The notes beneath the pieces are model-generated. The model made no database searches and was not told the DNA's origin. It saw nothing but the letters and a program-made list of their open reading frames with translations. DNA of 64,000 nucleotides from Venturia oleaginea (taxonomy: Eukaryota; Ascomycota; Dothideomycetes; Venturiales; Venturiaceae), in NCBI GenBank assembly GCA_013176395.1, contig JABMLP010000005.1, positions 1,899,928 to 1,963,927 of the forward strand, given 5' to 3'. The position numbers and the translations under genes were made by a program. Positions 31,990-43,106 of the stretch are shown in pieces. Within the stretch, counting starts at the first letter, position 1. The number at the start of each line of letters is the position of its first letter.

Positions 31990-32705
31990 TAATCCTGATG
32001 GTTGTACGGATCAGGGTCCATTTCAAAGTATGCCTCGCAACGTGTGCTATGCATTGTGTTAGATCGGGCTAGAAACAAGCCGAGGCAAGAGTCTCAATGC
32101 TTTGCTTACCAGTTCTCTTCCTTGCACGACTTACGATGCTTCCGCTCACGCTTCAAAAGCTCCTCATAATCTTCAATCTCACCCTCTCACCTACCACTAG
32201 ACAAGCTGCTAGCCACAGAGCATGGCAGCCTCTACCATACACGGTCATATACCTTTACCAGTACTTGTCATAGGTGCCATCATCTTCTCAAACTCCCGCA
32301 TTGTCTCCACCTCCTCATACTCAAGCCAATCTTCATCCAGTTTCTTCTTGCGCTGCTCAATCATGCTCATCTCCATATCTACTTCTGGATGCAAGGTACC
32401 CAGTGGGCGAGCTCGCTTTTCGATGTTTGGCGCTTTGAGATCATCTTCTGCCCAACCTTCGTCGAGTTTGTGCTTAAAGTTGTAGGCTGGGTCTTTGGCA
32501 TGCGCGTTGTCATTGCTACCGATAAGAATCTGTTGGCGCACTTCACGTGGAAGTGAGAGGAACTTGGAGTTGGTATGATCTCGGACTGGTTGCTTGCCAA
32601 TGGCAGATTCGGGTGTCGTTCTGACCTGCAGGACTGATTCTAGATATCCATATTGAAATGGTGAAGCGCATCTGAGTTACCTTGCTTCTCGGCTGTCATG
32701 TACAT

Positions 32706-34403
32706 GGGTTACTGATTGTGAATGGATAAGAAGTGGGTGGGACGATCGCTGAGATGCGTTACGTCATGGTGTTACAAAGTCACAACTGAAGCATCACCTG
32801 ATCTTCATTTACATCTTGAAGTGACCTCCATAATGGGACAGACGTCGCGTCTGGAATAGTCCACCTGCAGTTCTGCCTCGATGAATGCGTTACTCTGCAA
32901 GCTTTGAGACAAGAATCAACTCATCGTGCCTGTGATTTTCCTTTACCATTGAACTGAAGACGGATGTAAAATATCACCATTTTAATACCACCACCCGCCA
33001 GAGTAAGACACGAAGATACCCATATGAAGAACAAGAAGTTCCCAGTCCCTCAGTAGAATTCTCACCCTTGACCAGCATGAACCACTCTTCACAGCACCAA
33101 AACAGCATATCTACGGACCCGATCTACAGTCACCCACTCCCTCCCTCCCTCCGACACCAATTATCAAAACCTCCATCCCCATCGCCATCGCCATCCACCC
33201 CACCTCCTCCCCATCCCAACAACAAGGGCGAAAGAACCCAAACCCCGCTCCAGCGCACAACGCGCCAACCGAGCCCAAAAAAAGGCAACTCCCTCCCTCA
33301 CAGCGACGTTTCACACCCCAGTCAAACCCCTCAAACACCCCCCTCTTTTTTCCAATCAACACCCAAAAAGCAAAACCATGATAGAGGAAAAAGAAAAAAA
33401 CCGTTACCTGTCATCGGCAAGAACCCGCACCATCCATGTATCTGATGCAAAACACATGTTCCTTCTGCGTCATCGCGCGGGAAAAATCTCTTCTCTCAGT
33501 GACATCTCCAGGATCCCAAGATCAGGACGTCACGCAACCCTGTGGAGAAGGTTTGCACGACAAGTGGATAGCGCGGAACGATTCAGTGAAGCACGATCGA
33601 ACAGGGCAAAGCGATTGACCCATGAGTGATCAGTCATGAACATGTTCACACGAGAAGATCTAGATAAGCACGAGCGATTTGAATGAGTAAAAAGTTCTGT
33701 AAGAGAGGAGGTGGAGGTGGGAGGTAGGTAAGTATTTGCATTAACGAGGTACAGGTTCACAAATCCTACCGAGGCCGATGTGATCCTGCGTGATTCTGCG
33801 CGATCCTGTTCCATCCAAAATCCTTGTACCCAAGGTAGAGAAGCTAAGACAACGAGTGAGTGAGGGAGCGTGTATATGAGCACCACAGAAGAGAGTGTGT
33901 TGTGTGTGATGGGTAGGTAAATGTATACATAGACCAGGACGAGGATCCCGCTGTCACACAGTCATTGTATATACAATAAAATAGGATACAAACCCGAGCC
34001 ACCCGTCTCTTTAAGTAATGTTTGAAACAGCCCACAGGGCATTTGAAACTTCAAAAACCAGCAGAGTCATAGTCCCCAAAGAAGAAAGCAAGAATAAAGC
34101 AAGAATGTCCGCAAATCCCAGATCTCACACGCATCTATTGAAACACACAAAAAAAGAAAAGGAAGTGTTCAAACATCATCAGAAAGGAAAAGAAGAGAAA
34201 ACGAGGATGATGTTCATTCGTCATGTTTTGATCGCAGATTCCCAGTGCGCCGTCGAAGAAGCTGGGGAAACAAAGTAGACAAAGCAAATCGTAAGCAATG
34301 CAGAATGGGGTATGTTGGTGTTCCGATGTGCGCCGTCCGTTCCAAAAGATCTGATAGAAAGAAAAGAGAGGGCATAGAAACAGCAGGATCCTCGAGGATG
34401 TGC
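32706..34403. other. Intergenic, partly low-complexity
   Basis: 1.7 kb. A plus-strand frame from ATG 33077 to 33445 encodes a Pro/Ser/His-rich low-complexity peptide; the reverse strand is equally open there, so base composition probably explains both. The rest holds the promoter of the interrupted F-box-like gene and the 3' flank of the next gene. Confidence 0.45.
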
Positions 34404-37073
34404 TCACTCTGAACTACCAGTAGCAATGCTGCGGCCACCGCGCTGACCGGCCAAACTCGTCCTCGTACTCGTGTACAGGCCTAGACTGCGGCGTTTGATC
34501 TTACGAGCATTGGCGGCCTCTTCCTCGGCGGCATCCGAGTCACCGGCGCGGTCCCGTTCAACGATTTGGCGGGACTTTTGTCTCAGAAGTGAAGAGCCGT
34601 TCGAAGGAGACCGTGGGGCATCGGTTTTGAGAGAGCTTCCGTTGAGCCTACGCAAGCTGGGTGATGGTTGTGTCATGGGAGATGAGCCGGGTAGAGGGTG
34701 TTGGCTGGTATATTCGCGATTTCCAGAGAATGCTGGCGATAACCGAAAACTACGACGCCGGGCGAAATTGGTTTCGGTGTTGGTACGCGATGGTGCTCTC
34801 AGGGTTGGGTCGTCTTCTTCTTCTTCAAGTTCCGTCTGCTTCTCAGTTGCACGGCGTCGTATTGTCAATAATGAAGTCCCAGAGCGTGGAGGTTTCGAAA
34901 TTTGCTGTGGCACAGGCGTTGCTACTGCATTCGGGCTTTCACGCTGAATCGACTCCGGTGCATCACGAGGGCTCTTGCTTTCACTGTCTCCTCCTGCTGC
35001 GTTCATCATCGATACCCGGCGAGACGCTATTCTGTCCAATGCTCGACTTGGCGCAGCAGCTCGGGCCTGCTCCATTGGTTCTGGCTCAAGGCTGCCGGCA
35101 CGACTGAAAGTATTGATCATGCTTTCGTCATTCATCTGAAGCGAGGACATATCTTGACTATGGCGCCTGCGAGCAAGACTGGCAGCTGGTTGGGTGGTAT
35201 TCGATGGTGGAAGATCCAGTTTACCCTCACACAAAGCAATGCAAAGGTCTGTCAAGTTGCGGCACACATTGTCAGCCTTCCTTCGAAGTTGGCGGTCGAT
35301 GGGTCCTCCGTTGATCACAGATCCAATGTTATAGGCAGAACCACCGCTTCCCGCCATAATGGCGGTTTCAAGTGCATCCGATGCAGCGGCTTCAAGTGAC
35401 CTGTATAATCCAGGATTCAGAACCATTTTGCACCGAGCTAGTGACTGATGAAGAAGCGGGTGAATGTTAATAGCCCCAGGACCACCAATCGATGAATCTG
35501 TTCGCGAGCCCGATTTAAAAGGATATTTTGGTGAGGATGACATGGTCGTAATCGTGGTCGTCGCTGTTCGCGGTCTTTCGCCAGAACCGTTAGACATGGT
35601 ACCGCCAGATGAAGGCTGTTCAGCCAGCTCAATTTTGTGGATTCGACTCTTCAACTCGTGCAGCTCATCCCAAACAGTAGATGGAGCTGCTGAGATCACG
35701 GACTCTGCCACATCCACCTGTGACCCAAGTCGAGAACCGGTGTTCGATGCTGAGTCGAATTCGCGGAGAGAAGAGTTGTTCAAGCGTGATGGGCGATAAG
35801 TTGAAGGCCGTCCAAGTGACGAGAGGGCATCAGATGCCGACGGTCTGCGCTCACTGTTATAACTGGAGGGAGCTGGAGAGGGAGGCGTCATATAGCGGTT
35901 TCGGTAAGCGTTGAACCTTTGCTCAGTGGAGATGGCTACGGCATTGCGGGGAGCTGTGACGGAGCTAATGACTGACGCAGAAGCTCGACGATGTTGCGGT
36001 TGTGGGACGTTGTTATGTATGGCTGATCGCACAGCATAACCAGAGTCGTGACCACTCGAATCTCTGCGGGGTCTTGAGACAGTCTCTGAATTGGGTGGTA
36101 GGGATTGTCTTTGTTCCGGTCTTCTGCCTCGGGACTTTTGCAAGATTAGCAACGATTAAAGATAACGATGGGGATCTGAAACACTGACCAATTTCCGCTC
36201 CAGGCGGCTTTGATTCCCTTCCTCTCGAGAGGGCAATGGGGTGTCTTGTGCCAAGTTTAGAAACAAATCTTCCGATCGTCCGCTTTCATCTCCGTTTCCA
36301 CCAGGGCCCAGGGACAATGCTTCAGTATGGTAAGAAGAGGAAGACTTATCCGTGAAGTCGCTCCGGGCAGCATGTACGGAATTCCTATCCATCATAGCAT
36401 TGAGAGATTCGTTCTGGTTTGGCGTGAGTGATGTAGGGCTAAAGGGATTTTGGTAGCCGTCCGTCAAGCTCTCGTGGTCGTCAAAACTCCGCAACGACTC
36501 TCGACTGGGGTTATTGAGGTTGTAAGGTTTCTGTTTATGTGTAACGAGGGTTGTAGGAGCAGGGATTTGAGCGCGAGGCGCAAGGTCGTAAGCACCGCGA
36601 GTGATGATAGCTGGAGGTGGACCCAGGTTGGTTCCTATACCATGACTGCTTCGCGAAGCGGGCGGTCGTCTTGCTGCGGGAGGTTTGGTTTCAGAGGCTA
36701 ATTCGCTGGGCGCGGCTCTGCTGGATACGGAGGGCGCAACTCTGCTGGATACGGAGGGCGCGGTTCTGCTGGATAGGGAAGACGTGCTTAGACTGCGATG
36801 TTGAGGCGTTCGTGTAGGAGCAGATAGGTTTTCGAGGGTGGGAGATTTTCTCAAGGAACGCGACTTGCGGAAGTTGTTGAAGGCGTCGGAGAAGATTGCA
36901 ATGCGAGGGATCTCGAACGCGTGGTGATGCGACGGGGATTTTGCTGGAGGATTCAGCGGTGGTCTTTGGTCGTTGGGAGCAGTAGCGGGCCGCAGTTTGT
37001 CGTTCAAGTTGTTTTGGGACTGGTGGAGCGAGTCCAGCTGGTTATGGTGAGGCTTCTTCGCCATCATGGACAT
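34404..37073 (-). CDS. Large, mostly disordered protein of unknown function with a short coiled-coil
   Basis: The two exons 36189-37073 and 34404-36134 are joined across a 54-bp intron (donor GTCAGT, branch GCTAATC, acceptor AAAAG), giving 871 aa. The frame is open upstream of 37073 only to a TTG, so I took the ATG at 37073 (MSMMAKKPHHNQ). The protein is rich in Ser, Pro and Arg; the ordered parts appear to be STVWDELHELKSRIHKIEL, a short coiled-coil, and a helical block around NIHPLLHQSLARCKMVLNPG..VCRNLTDLCIALCEG. I recall similar TVWDEL-motif proteins across filamentous fungi, annotated only as hypothetical or, doubtfully, as cell-wall anchored. No signal peptide or membrane segment is present. 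A 24-nt tandem repeat near 36710-36785 encodes three copies of an APSVSSR-like unit. Confidence 0.75.
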
Positions 37074-38121
37074 TATTCGTGAGCTCAACTCTGACGATAT
37101 GCGCTAGGATCCTGCAGTGGCATGAACCCTGAGGAGGCAAAGCATGCTGGAAGGATTCCAGAATCGAAGGAATGCGCAGACGGTACGACAGTGTTGTGCG
37201 ACTGAGACGCAAACAAACAAAGGCACCGAGTCCTTTTGCTTTGTCCTCTTGTTGCCGTGCCCCACCAGGCCTGCCACCGCGAAAGCCACCCTCCCAATTT
37301 GCTTTTCGGTCGAGGGCCGCTCCTGTAATCATGCACCTTGTCTAACGCCTTCTGCTACTGCACGCAAAGCGAGACCCAATAACAAATCCCTGGATGAAGA
37401 GCCTTGTCTTGACTGAAGAGGCTCGTTGCCGCAAGCCTGACATGCAAGGTTCGTAGAAGATGATGGCAACAAGTGAACCGTTCGTTCGCGCAAACGAATC
37501 TCATGCGCCAACGCCAACCTCCTCAACGAATAAGGGGCTCTTGGGACCTGTCCTCCCCCGATGAACTGCTGCATAGCTGATCACTGCAGCTTGCCTGCAG
37601 GCAGTCATCATTCAATCACTTCTCCCACGAGATTGGTGAGATACCTCATCTTTGTCAAGGTCAACGTGGTGGTGAAACGCTCGTCTTCGCTCACGCGAAA
37701 CATCTTCGATAGAAAGGGCCATCTTCTGGAAGCTACCGAAGAAAAATGCGGCCCGTGGTGATACTGGACATGATAGGACGACGAGCTCTCCACCAGCCGA
37801 CTGACAGCGGCTTGTCCGAACTAGGCATTCCTGGCTTGCAGGGCAGACGGACCGCAAGCTAGGTATCTATATATTTGGTCGAACAAAAATATCTTCTTCT
37901 GGAATCCTCCTTGTACTCTTCCTTGGCTTTTCGGTGATGAAATTAAGTTCGAATCTTTGTGCTTCTTGTAACACCACTCCCATATATCTTTACTTTCATC
38001 TCATATCCACCTCTGTCGATCAAATAGAATATCAACAATGGCAGAAATATCGAAAGAATAATTACACGTCAACCTAGCCTCCACATACATTCAACCCTGT
38101 AGGAACCTAAACAACATCTTG
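37074..38121. other. Intergenic
   Basis: 1.05 kb upstream of the 871-aa gene. Several short frames occur on both strands with no family resemblance. No RNA gene or element is seen. Confidence 0.45.
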
Positions 38122-38427
38122 CTACTCTTGCTGCCTCCTTACTCGTCCGAGTCCCCATCTCTCTTTCTCTTCTTCATTTCCGCCGCAGAGTCCTTCGGTC
38201 CCGTAAACCGTGGAAGTTTGCTCCTCTGACCCACCATCATCGCCATCTTCCCCATCATCTTCCTCACCATTGTCCCCAGCATCCTCCTCATCTGGTTCAA
38301 CCTCATCGAAGTCTTCCCATTCATTGTCACTAAATTCATCGCAACTGCTTGGAACTTCTTCCTCGCCTCTCCACCACGCCTCCAACGCGTCCAAGCTATT
38401 GCCAGCATCGTTCTGTGTGGGGTCCAA
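38122..38427 (-). CDS. Acidic low-complexity frame, possible C-terminal exon of the upstream gene
   Basis: About 100 codons read LEAWWRGEEEVPSSCDEF, NEWEDFDEVEPDEEDAG and a long Asp/Glu/Gly run, ending GLGRVRRQQE at 38122. There is no ATG in frame at its start; the frame stays open upstream as FVHLDPTQND, so if it is real it must be reached by a splice. It lies just downstream of the 152-aa gene on the same strand, but no donor and acceptor of matching phase connect the two. Low-complexity acidic frames can also arise by chance. Confidence 0.35.
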   Translation of the reverse strand: MDPTQNDAGNSLDALEAWWRGEEEVPSSCDEFSDNEWEDFDEVEPDEEDAGDNGEEDDGEDGDDGGSEEQTSTVYGTEGLCGGNEEEKERWGLGRVRRQQE

Positions 38428-38475
38428 GTGTACGAAAGACGAGGGATGACGTGGACCTTGCGCAAGGAAGTTCGT

Positions 38476-38978
38476 TTAGGTCAACTCGAACGTGTGCTGC
38501 TGTGCTGTGTACGGCCGAAGTGATTGCAAGCTGGGTCTCCCCAACGAGCAGATGCTCTGCAAGTTCTTGCCGATGTACGCAACAGGGTTGTTGTTCTCCA
38601 AAGCTTCGTTCGATCGCTTCGAACGGTTATCGGATAGTAGAGCAGTGTTTTATCCGTGACCATGTTGCGAAGTGGATGATTGGGGTCGTTGACGCCTATG
38701 AACATGCGCCGTTGCGGCAAATCTTGCGGAAACCCGGCTGGCATTGAACCCGTCTGGCAGTACAACGTGATCGCCTGGCCACGAAGCTCGAAGTATCTCT
38801 TGATGTATTCGATATGAACAACTTGCCAAATGTTGTCAAACCCTATGCATACAATGCAATCGAGCTCCCAGTCTCTGGCATCGAGGAAGAGCCGAAGAGT
38901 TGCTGAGTGGAGCAGGGATCGATATAGGGTTGCCACCGCGTTGTATTGTCCCTGCGCAGGAATTTGGTTGGCCGACAT
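38476..38978 (-). CDS. Unknown protein, about 152 aa (tentative)
   Basis: From the ATG at 38978 the frame reads MSANQIPAQGQYNAVATLYR, LFLDARDWELDCIVCIGFDN and YFELRGQAITLYCQTGSMPA, clearly protein-like. After NDPNHPLRNM a 44-bp intron (38617-38660, donor GTCACG, branch CCGATAAC, acceptor CGAAG) leads to a frame reading SNEALENNNPVAYIGKNLQS and ending FELT-stop at 38476. Without that splice the original frame continues as Arg/Thr-rich sequence that looks non-coding. I do not recognise the family. There are no membrane segments or signal peptide. Confidence 0.5.
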
Positions 38979-39663
38979 TGTCCCTACCAGGAGCAAGAAG
39001 ATAGTTTCTGCTCCACAGTAGCTTTAGGAGAAAGCTTACCTGAGTTTTGCTCGTGTGAAGAAGTGGTTATTGTGTCTGTCGGGAGGAACAGAAGTTCAGT
39101 GCTCTACTCGGTTGTCAGAGACGCGCAGTGTTTAGTTGGGAGACTGCAGAACATACGCGGACTTGTTGCTCGTGGGCAAGACTGATGGAGACTCGTGGAG
39201 AGAAGACTTTCCAATGGCTGCTGTTGCTTAAAGCGAAAAGAGAGAATTTTTCGAAGTCGAGGCTGTTGCGGAAGAAGTCCAAAGCACAGAAAGTTAGGCT
39301 TTTTATTATGGCTCGGCAACGGGATCAACACGTATTCTTTGGGCGTAATGTATATTTGCCAGGGCCTACAAGGTTCTCAGGGTGTGATTCACCCGAGTAG
39401 GAGGCGCAGACGAGAAAGCGATGCTACAATATATAACAAGAGAAGCTAAGGTTTAGTATACTACCATGGATTAAGGGCATGGCGGTCCATGCACCATGCT
39501 GACAGAGCAACATCGATACAGGCGGCATCTGAAAAGGCTTTGAGATGCAGAGCACTAGACTGTGCGGCAGACGTCAGCCTGGGTACTGAATGACGACGAC
39601 GCACTGTATGGTACGAGAGCAAAGTGGTTTTGGAACAAAGGCACGTCTTCTCTCATTACTACA
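38979..39663. other. Intergenic
   Basis: Upstream flank of the 152-aa gene and 3' flank of SEC39. I see nothing else in it. Confidence 0.5.
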
Positions 39664-42619
39664 TTAATGCTGCGTTTGCTGATTGACAGGCGTAGCTCCT
39701 AGTAGACGTCAGTATGGAATTAAAGAACTGGGTACAAGAAACCTTACCAAGGACCCATCCAAGTCCCGATGCCAGACCGCCCGTCACTGCATTAGCAACA
39801 TAATCACGCTTACGAATCTTCTCCTTCTCGCTTGCAATACTCGCCGTATCACTCCCACCGCTCGACACATTCCTCATATGGCTAGCTGGAGGTCCCATAG
39901 ATTGACCCTGTGAAGAATTCGCAGCACCACGAAGGGGAAAGGCTGTTCTCGAGAAGGCAGCAGCCGCACCTCTTGCCACATCGAACAGTCCCATTGGAGC
40001 CTCCTCAGTCGCTCCCCTGCCAACCTCTCTCCGGGGTTGGACAGGGGCAGTCATGTTCACAAAAGTACCCGGAAGACTCCTATCTGCCCTGTCATTGAAA
40101 GAGCTTTCCTCCTCATTCTCGCTAGCTTGGAGCGCCATCATCTCTTCCTCGCACTTTCGCCACACATTGAGCACTTCTGGTAAGGCTGAGGGAGGGGCGA
40201 GAAGAAGCACTTGCGACAACAGTTCCATCCGCTGCTCTAAACGACGGAGTGCTGGCGGGGTGGAGATGGAAGAGCTTGCAGAGAGTGAATGTGCACTGGA
40301 CTTGTGTCTACCAGCCGCAAGAGCTGCTCGCCATGAGATATCATCTTCGGGCTGGCCATTGGCGGCCACTTGCGTTGACTCCAATGTTGGGTCAAGCCGA
40401 TTGACAACATAAGAATACGCCGTTTCAAAATCATCCTCGTTGAGGGCAGCCTCGATAGCCATACCGATGACACGTCTCTCAGCTTTGCGATTTTGTGCGG
40501 ATAGCTCCGCTGACGAGGGCTCAACGACGGAAACGTTGGGAGCTGAGTGGATGGTGGCTCCAGCAGAGACTAGGTTCACACCGATGAAGATGAGGTCGTC
40601 AAGTTTCGTGTAGCTGCCACGATTTTGTGATAACAACTTCTCGATGAGTGAGATTGGGTCAGAACTGACGCGAATGTTGACTGGTTGAAATGGTACACCA
40701 TGCTGAAGCGTGAGAGCGTAGAAGGACAATGCATGAGTGGCCTTCAGAAGGGCTTCACAACGGCGGAAAGCTGACGAGCCAGGGAAATACTGTCGAAGAA
40801 AGGAGAGCATATCCGAGGCCTTCTTCATACCACCACGCGTCCTGTTTCCATTGCTAGCATTGTCGTAGTGGTGTAAAACTGTCTCGATGATGACACCCTG
40901 TACATCATCCGCGGACAATTGGTGCTGTAACTCCTCGTTTTGGATGTAGATCTTGACCACTAGCGAAAAGCATGAGGCATTTAGGAAAGCCTTTAGAATT
41001 TCTTTCTCAAACAAAGACCTCTCGATTTTTCCAAATACCCCAGAGCCATTACGAGCAGACGCATCAGCTGATTCCATGGCCCAATCCCACAGCCATAACA
41101 AACGGTTGCGGGTTCCAATCCACTGGAACTCATCCTTCTTTGCACCAGTGCTTAAGGCATGAACGAGGCGTTGAAACAGCCCAAACTGCTCATCAGCGTC
41201 GAATTGAAAGCGTATTCTGGCAACTTGACAGATGGCTGTTGGATGGCCAATCTCGGCCAACAAGTAAGCTGAAAAGACGAAGAGCTGGAGTAACGCAAAT
41301 GTCTCTAGCGATGGCGAAGTGAGTGGATTCTTGGGTTGTAGAAGTGCGTCAACCGCCAGCCAAGAACTTGGAAGATCCTGAAGCGCAGAATTATGGGTAT
41401 CAATTCTGGGTAGAAGCTCGATGCTTGAGGCGAGATCTGGTGGTGGCTCATAGTCTAGCAAGTGTGCTATGCGGACAAGCATTGTATGCGAGTGAGATAC
41501 CGTCTCTTTGGTTGACGCTTCAGCTACGAACACAGTCGCGAACGCTGTTTGAGCATACCGTCGAAGTAGTGTTTTTTGCTGCTCTTTCGAAAGATGAGGT
41601 CCTTCATGGTAACCTCCAAGGTCGACATCAGGAGGCCCGTCCCATTCCTCGATGGCCTCTGCTACGATTGAAAATCTCTCAGCCGCTGTTCTTATCATCC
41701 AGAGGAAAGCAGAATCCCAATCATGTATTTCATCATCTTGATTTTGATCTTCCTGTTCAGTTGTCTGCTTTGCTCTTTCTGCCTCTTGGTTGAAAATTGA
41801 CAACCGTCTCCGCTTTGGGTCCTGGCCATTAAGCTTCCGTCTCTTTCGATTGCTAGAGCCGTAGATCCATGGTCCAACAAGCCCTCTCACGTCTCTTGCT
41901 AGACTGCTCCGATGCTTCTCACCTGCTTTCAGCATTGCGTCTCGACCATTCGTCACATGTGAGACATGCTCCAAAGCTTTTGACAACAGCATGGCCACAC
42001 CAGAATCTCCCTCAGCCCACTCCAGTTGGTCCAAAGAATACATCACGTTGTTGTCATCGTAGTACTCGTACCCGAATCGCAGCAAGGGAAGGACAGTCGA
42101 GATATACCAGGCCTTGAGGAAGGGCTTCTCATCTAGGAAAGGGTCAACGAGTTGAGGTAGCGAGTTGAGAACACCTGTCTCTGCGTCTATTCGGTGGGCT
42201 CTGTGGATGAGAAACCGAGTAAGAAGGTCGTCGCAAACGGTTGGAGGACATGATGGATGGTCTAGAGAGAGAAGGTGAAGGCTCTGGACCTTCTTATGGG
42301 CCTTCGAGGTGGACAGCTTGCTCACGGCTGCAATATCAATTGTCGATTGCGGTTGCGATTGTCCACTCTGGTACTCATTGCTGGTAACTTGTGCCACAAA
42401 TGAAGTGTAGAGGATTGGATCCACAGTTTCGGTGAGGTATGTGAGTATAATTCGCAGCACTAGTTCTGGGTCGAATATGTCTTTTCGTTGTATGACCAAG
42501 GCCTGGACGGCATCGATATTGGAGTCGGATGCGAATTGGACAGCTAGCAGAATGCCATGATCTCTGGAAAGCTCCGTGACCTCTTTTAGATCTGTTTGTC
42601 GGGAATTTCCCGGGGCCAT
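39664..42619 (-). CDS. SEC39: Sec39-domain protein (Dsl1/NRZ tethering complex)
   Basis: Sec39 is the helical scaffold subunit of the Dsl1 complex that tethers Golgi-derived COPI vesicles at the ER; NBAS is the animal relative. The N-terminus LLAVQFASDSNIDAVQALV followed by FDPELVLRIILTYLTETVDP is the recognisable opening of the fungal Sec39 domain, which covers roughly the first 750 residues. The tail is less conserved and ends near GLASGLGWVLGGATPVNQQ. Exon 1 is 39748-42619 and exon 2 39664-39698, with a 49-bp intron (GTAAGG donor, CTACTAG acceptor). Total is 968 aa. Without the splice the frame would run into an unrelated 28-residue tail. The start codon faces GON7 across 169 bp. Confidence 0.85.
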
Positions 42620-42788
42620 GGTAGCTTTGTTAAGTTTTCAGAGTCTTTGGCAAGCTAGATTGGCCTTTATTTGTTGCACCGAAGCATGGCGGTTGTGGTT
42701 GTAGAGTTACACGTGGAGAAGAAGGTCGTCTTTTTATTTGGTGACGCGATAACTTCTACCAACAATCAATCAATAAATTCGAAGAATC
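42620..42788. promoter_or_regulatory. Divergent promoter between SEC39 and GON7
   Basis: The two start codons are only 169 bp apart and face away from each other, so both 5' leaders and promoters must fit here. No strong TATA box is visible on either strand. Confidence 0.6.
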
Positions 42789-43106
42789 ATGACCAGCGAC
42801 TCTGAGTCCTCGCCGCCACCGGCCATCACTGAGAAGCTCACGCTGTCAGCGACCTACGGCGCCCCGGAAAGCGAAGAGCAGACATTCGATCAACCGCTCC
42901 CAATTTGCCTCGAAGAACCATCGCCAACCGAGCGCACCGCATACCTCGCCGCCCTTCGGACATCAATTACAGATGCGCAAGAGCAGATTAACGCCTTTTT
43001 GACGCAAAAGATGGAAGAAGACAATGCGAAGGCAGGTGCCGCTCCCGCAGAGGACGACGCAAAGGCAGAGGAGAACTACGGAGAAGAGGTTGTGGACGAT
43101 AATTGA
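42789..43106 (+). CDS. GON7: EKC/KEOPS complex subunit Gon7
   Basis: Gon7 is the small fungal subunit of the EKC/KEOPS complex, which makes the t6A modification on ANN-decoding tRNAs and affects telomeres and transcription. The 105-aa single-exon product has the typical layout: a short N-terminal sequence TLSATYGAPESEEQTF, a helix LAALRTSITDAQEQINAFLT-QKMEED, and an acidic, disordered tail. The length agrees with other fungal Gon7 proteins (about 90-125 aa). The ATG at 42789 is the first in frame. The family is short and fast-evolving, so the call rests on the helix pattern and layout. Confidence 0.8.
   Translation: MTSDSESSPPPAITEKLTLSATYGAPESEEQTFDQPLPICLEEPSPTERTAYLAALRTSITDAQEQINAFLTQKMEEDNAKAGAAPAEDDAKAEENYGEEVVDDN

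Larger units (their letters stand above)
30645..31991 (-). mobile_element. Tc1/mariner DNA transposon, 1.34 kb, flanked by TA
   Basis: The element (30647-31989) is bounded by TA on both sides (30645-30646 and 31990-31991), the target duplication of the Tc1/mariner superfamily. Both ends start CAGTA and share an inverted repeat containing AAGTTTCCGTACA. It encodes one transposase on the minus strand with HTH motifs at the N-terminus and a DD34E-type catalytic core. The copy is complete in length, but its transposase carries a stop codon, so it could move only if supplied with enzyme by another copy. It sits in the last coding exon of the F-box-like gene, in the same orientation. Confidence 0.92.
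30608..32705 (-). pseudogene. F-box-like gene interrupted by a mariner transposon
   Basis: Exons on the minus strand are 32681-32705 (MYMTAEKQ), ~32253-32639 (SKFLSLPREVRQQIL, an F-box-like fungal motif, then a charged helical stretch ending TMREFEKMM), 32110-32185 (EIEDYEELLKRERKHRKSC) and 32046-31990 (TRCEAYFEMDPDPYNHQDY). Phases agree at all junctions; the donor of exon 2 could also be 32259. At the TA of the GAT-TA(C) codons (31990-31991) the transposon begins. Beyond its other end, from TA 30645-30646, the sequence continues the same codon frame as Y-VKYERAESWRS and a TGA (30610-30608). Without the element the gene would encode 193 aa. With it, translation runs into the inverted repeat for 22 codons and stops at 31923-31925. 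The function is unknown; F-box proteins act in SCF ubiquitin ligases, but this motif alone does not prove that. Confidence 0.7.

Noticed and set aside
33077..33445. Pro/Ser-rich plus-strand frame as a gene
   Set aside because: The opposite strand is also open over much of the span, the sequence is low-complexity, and no splice partners or family are visible.
39683..42117. Plus-strand open frames opposite SEC39
   Set aside because: They are antisense shadows of the coding strand and have no family resemblance of their own.
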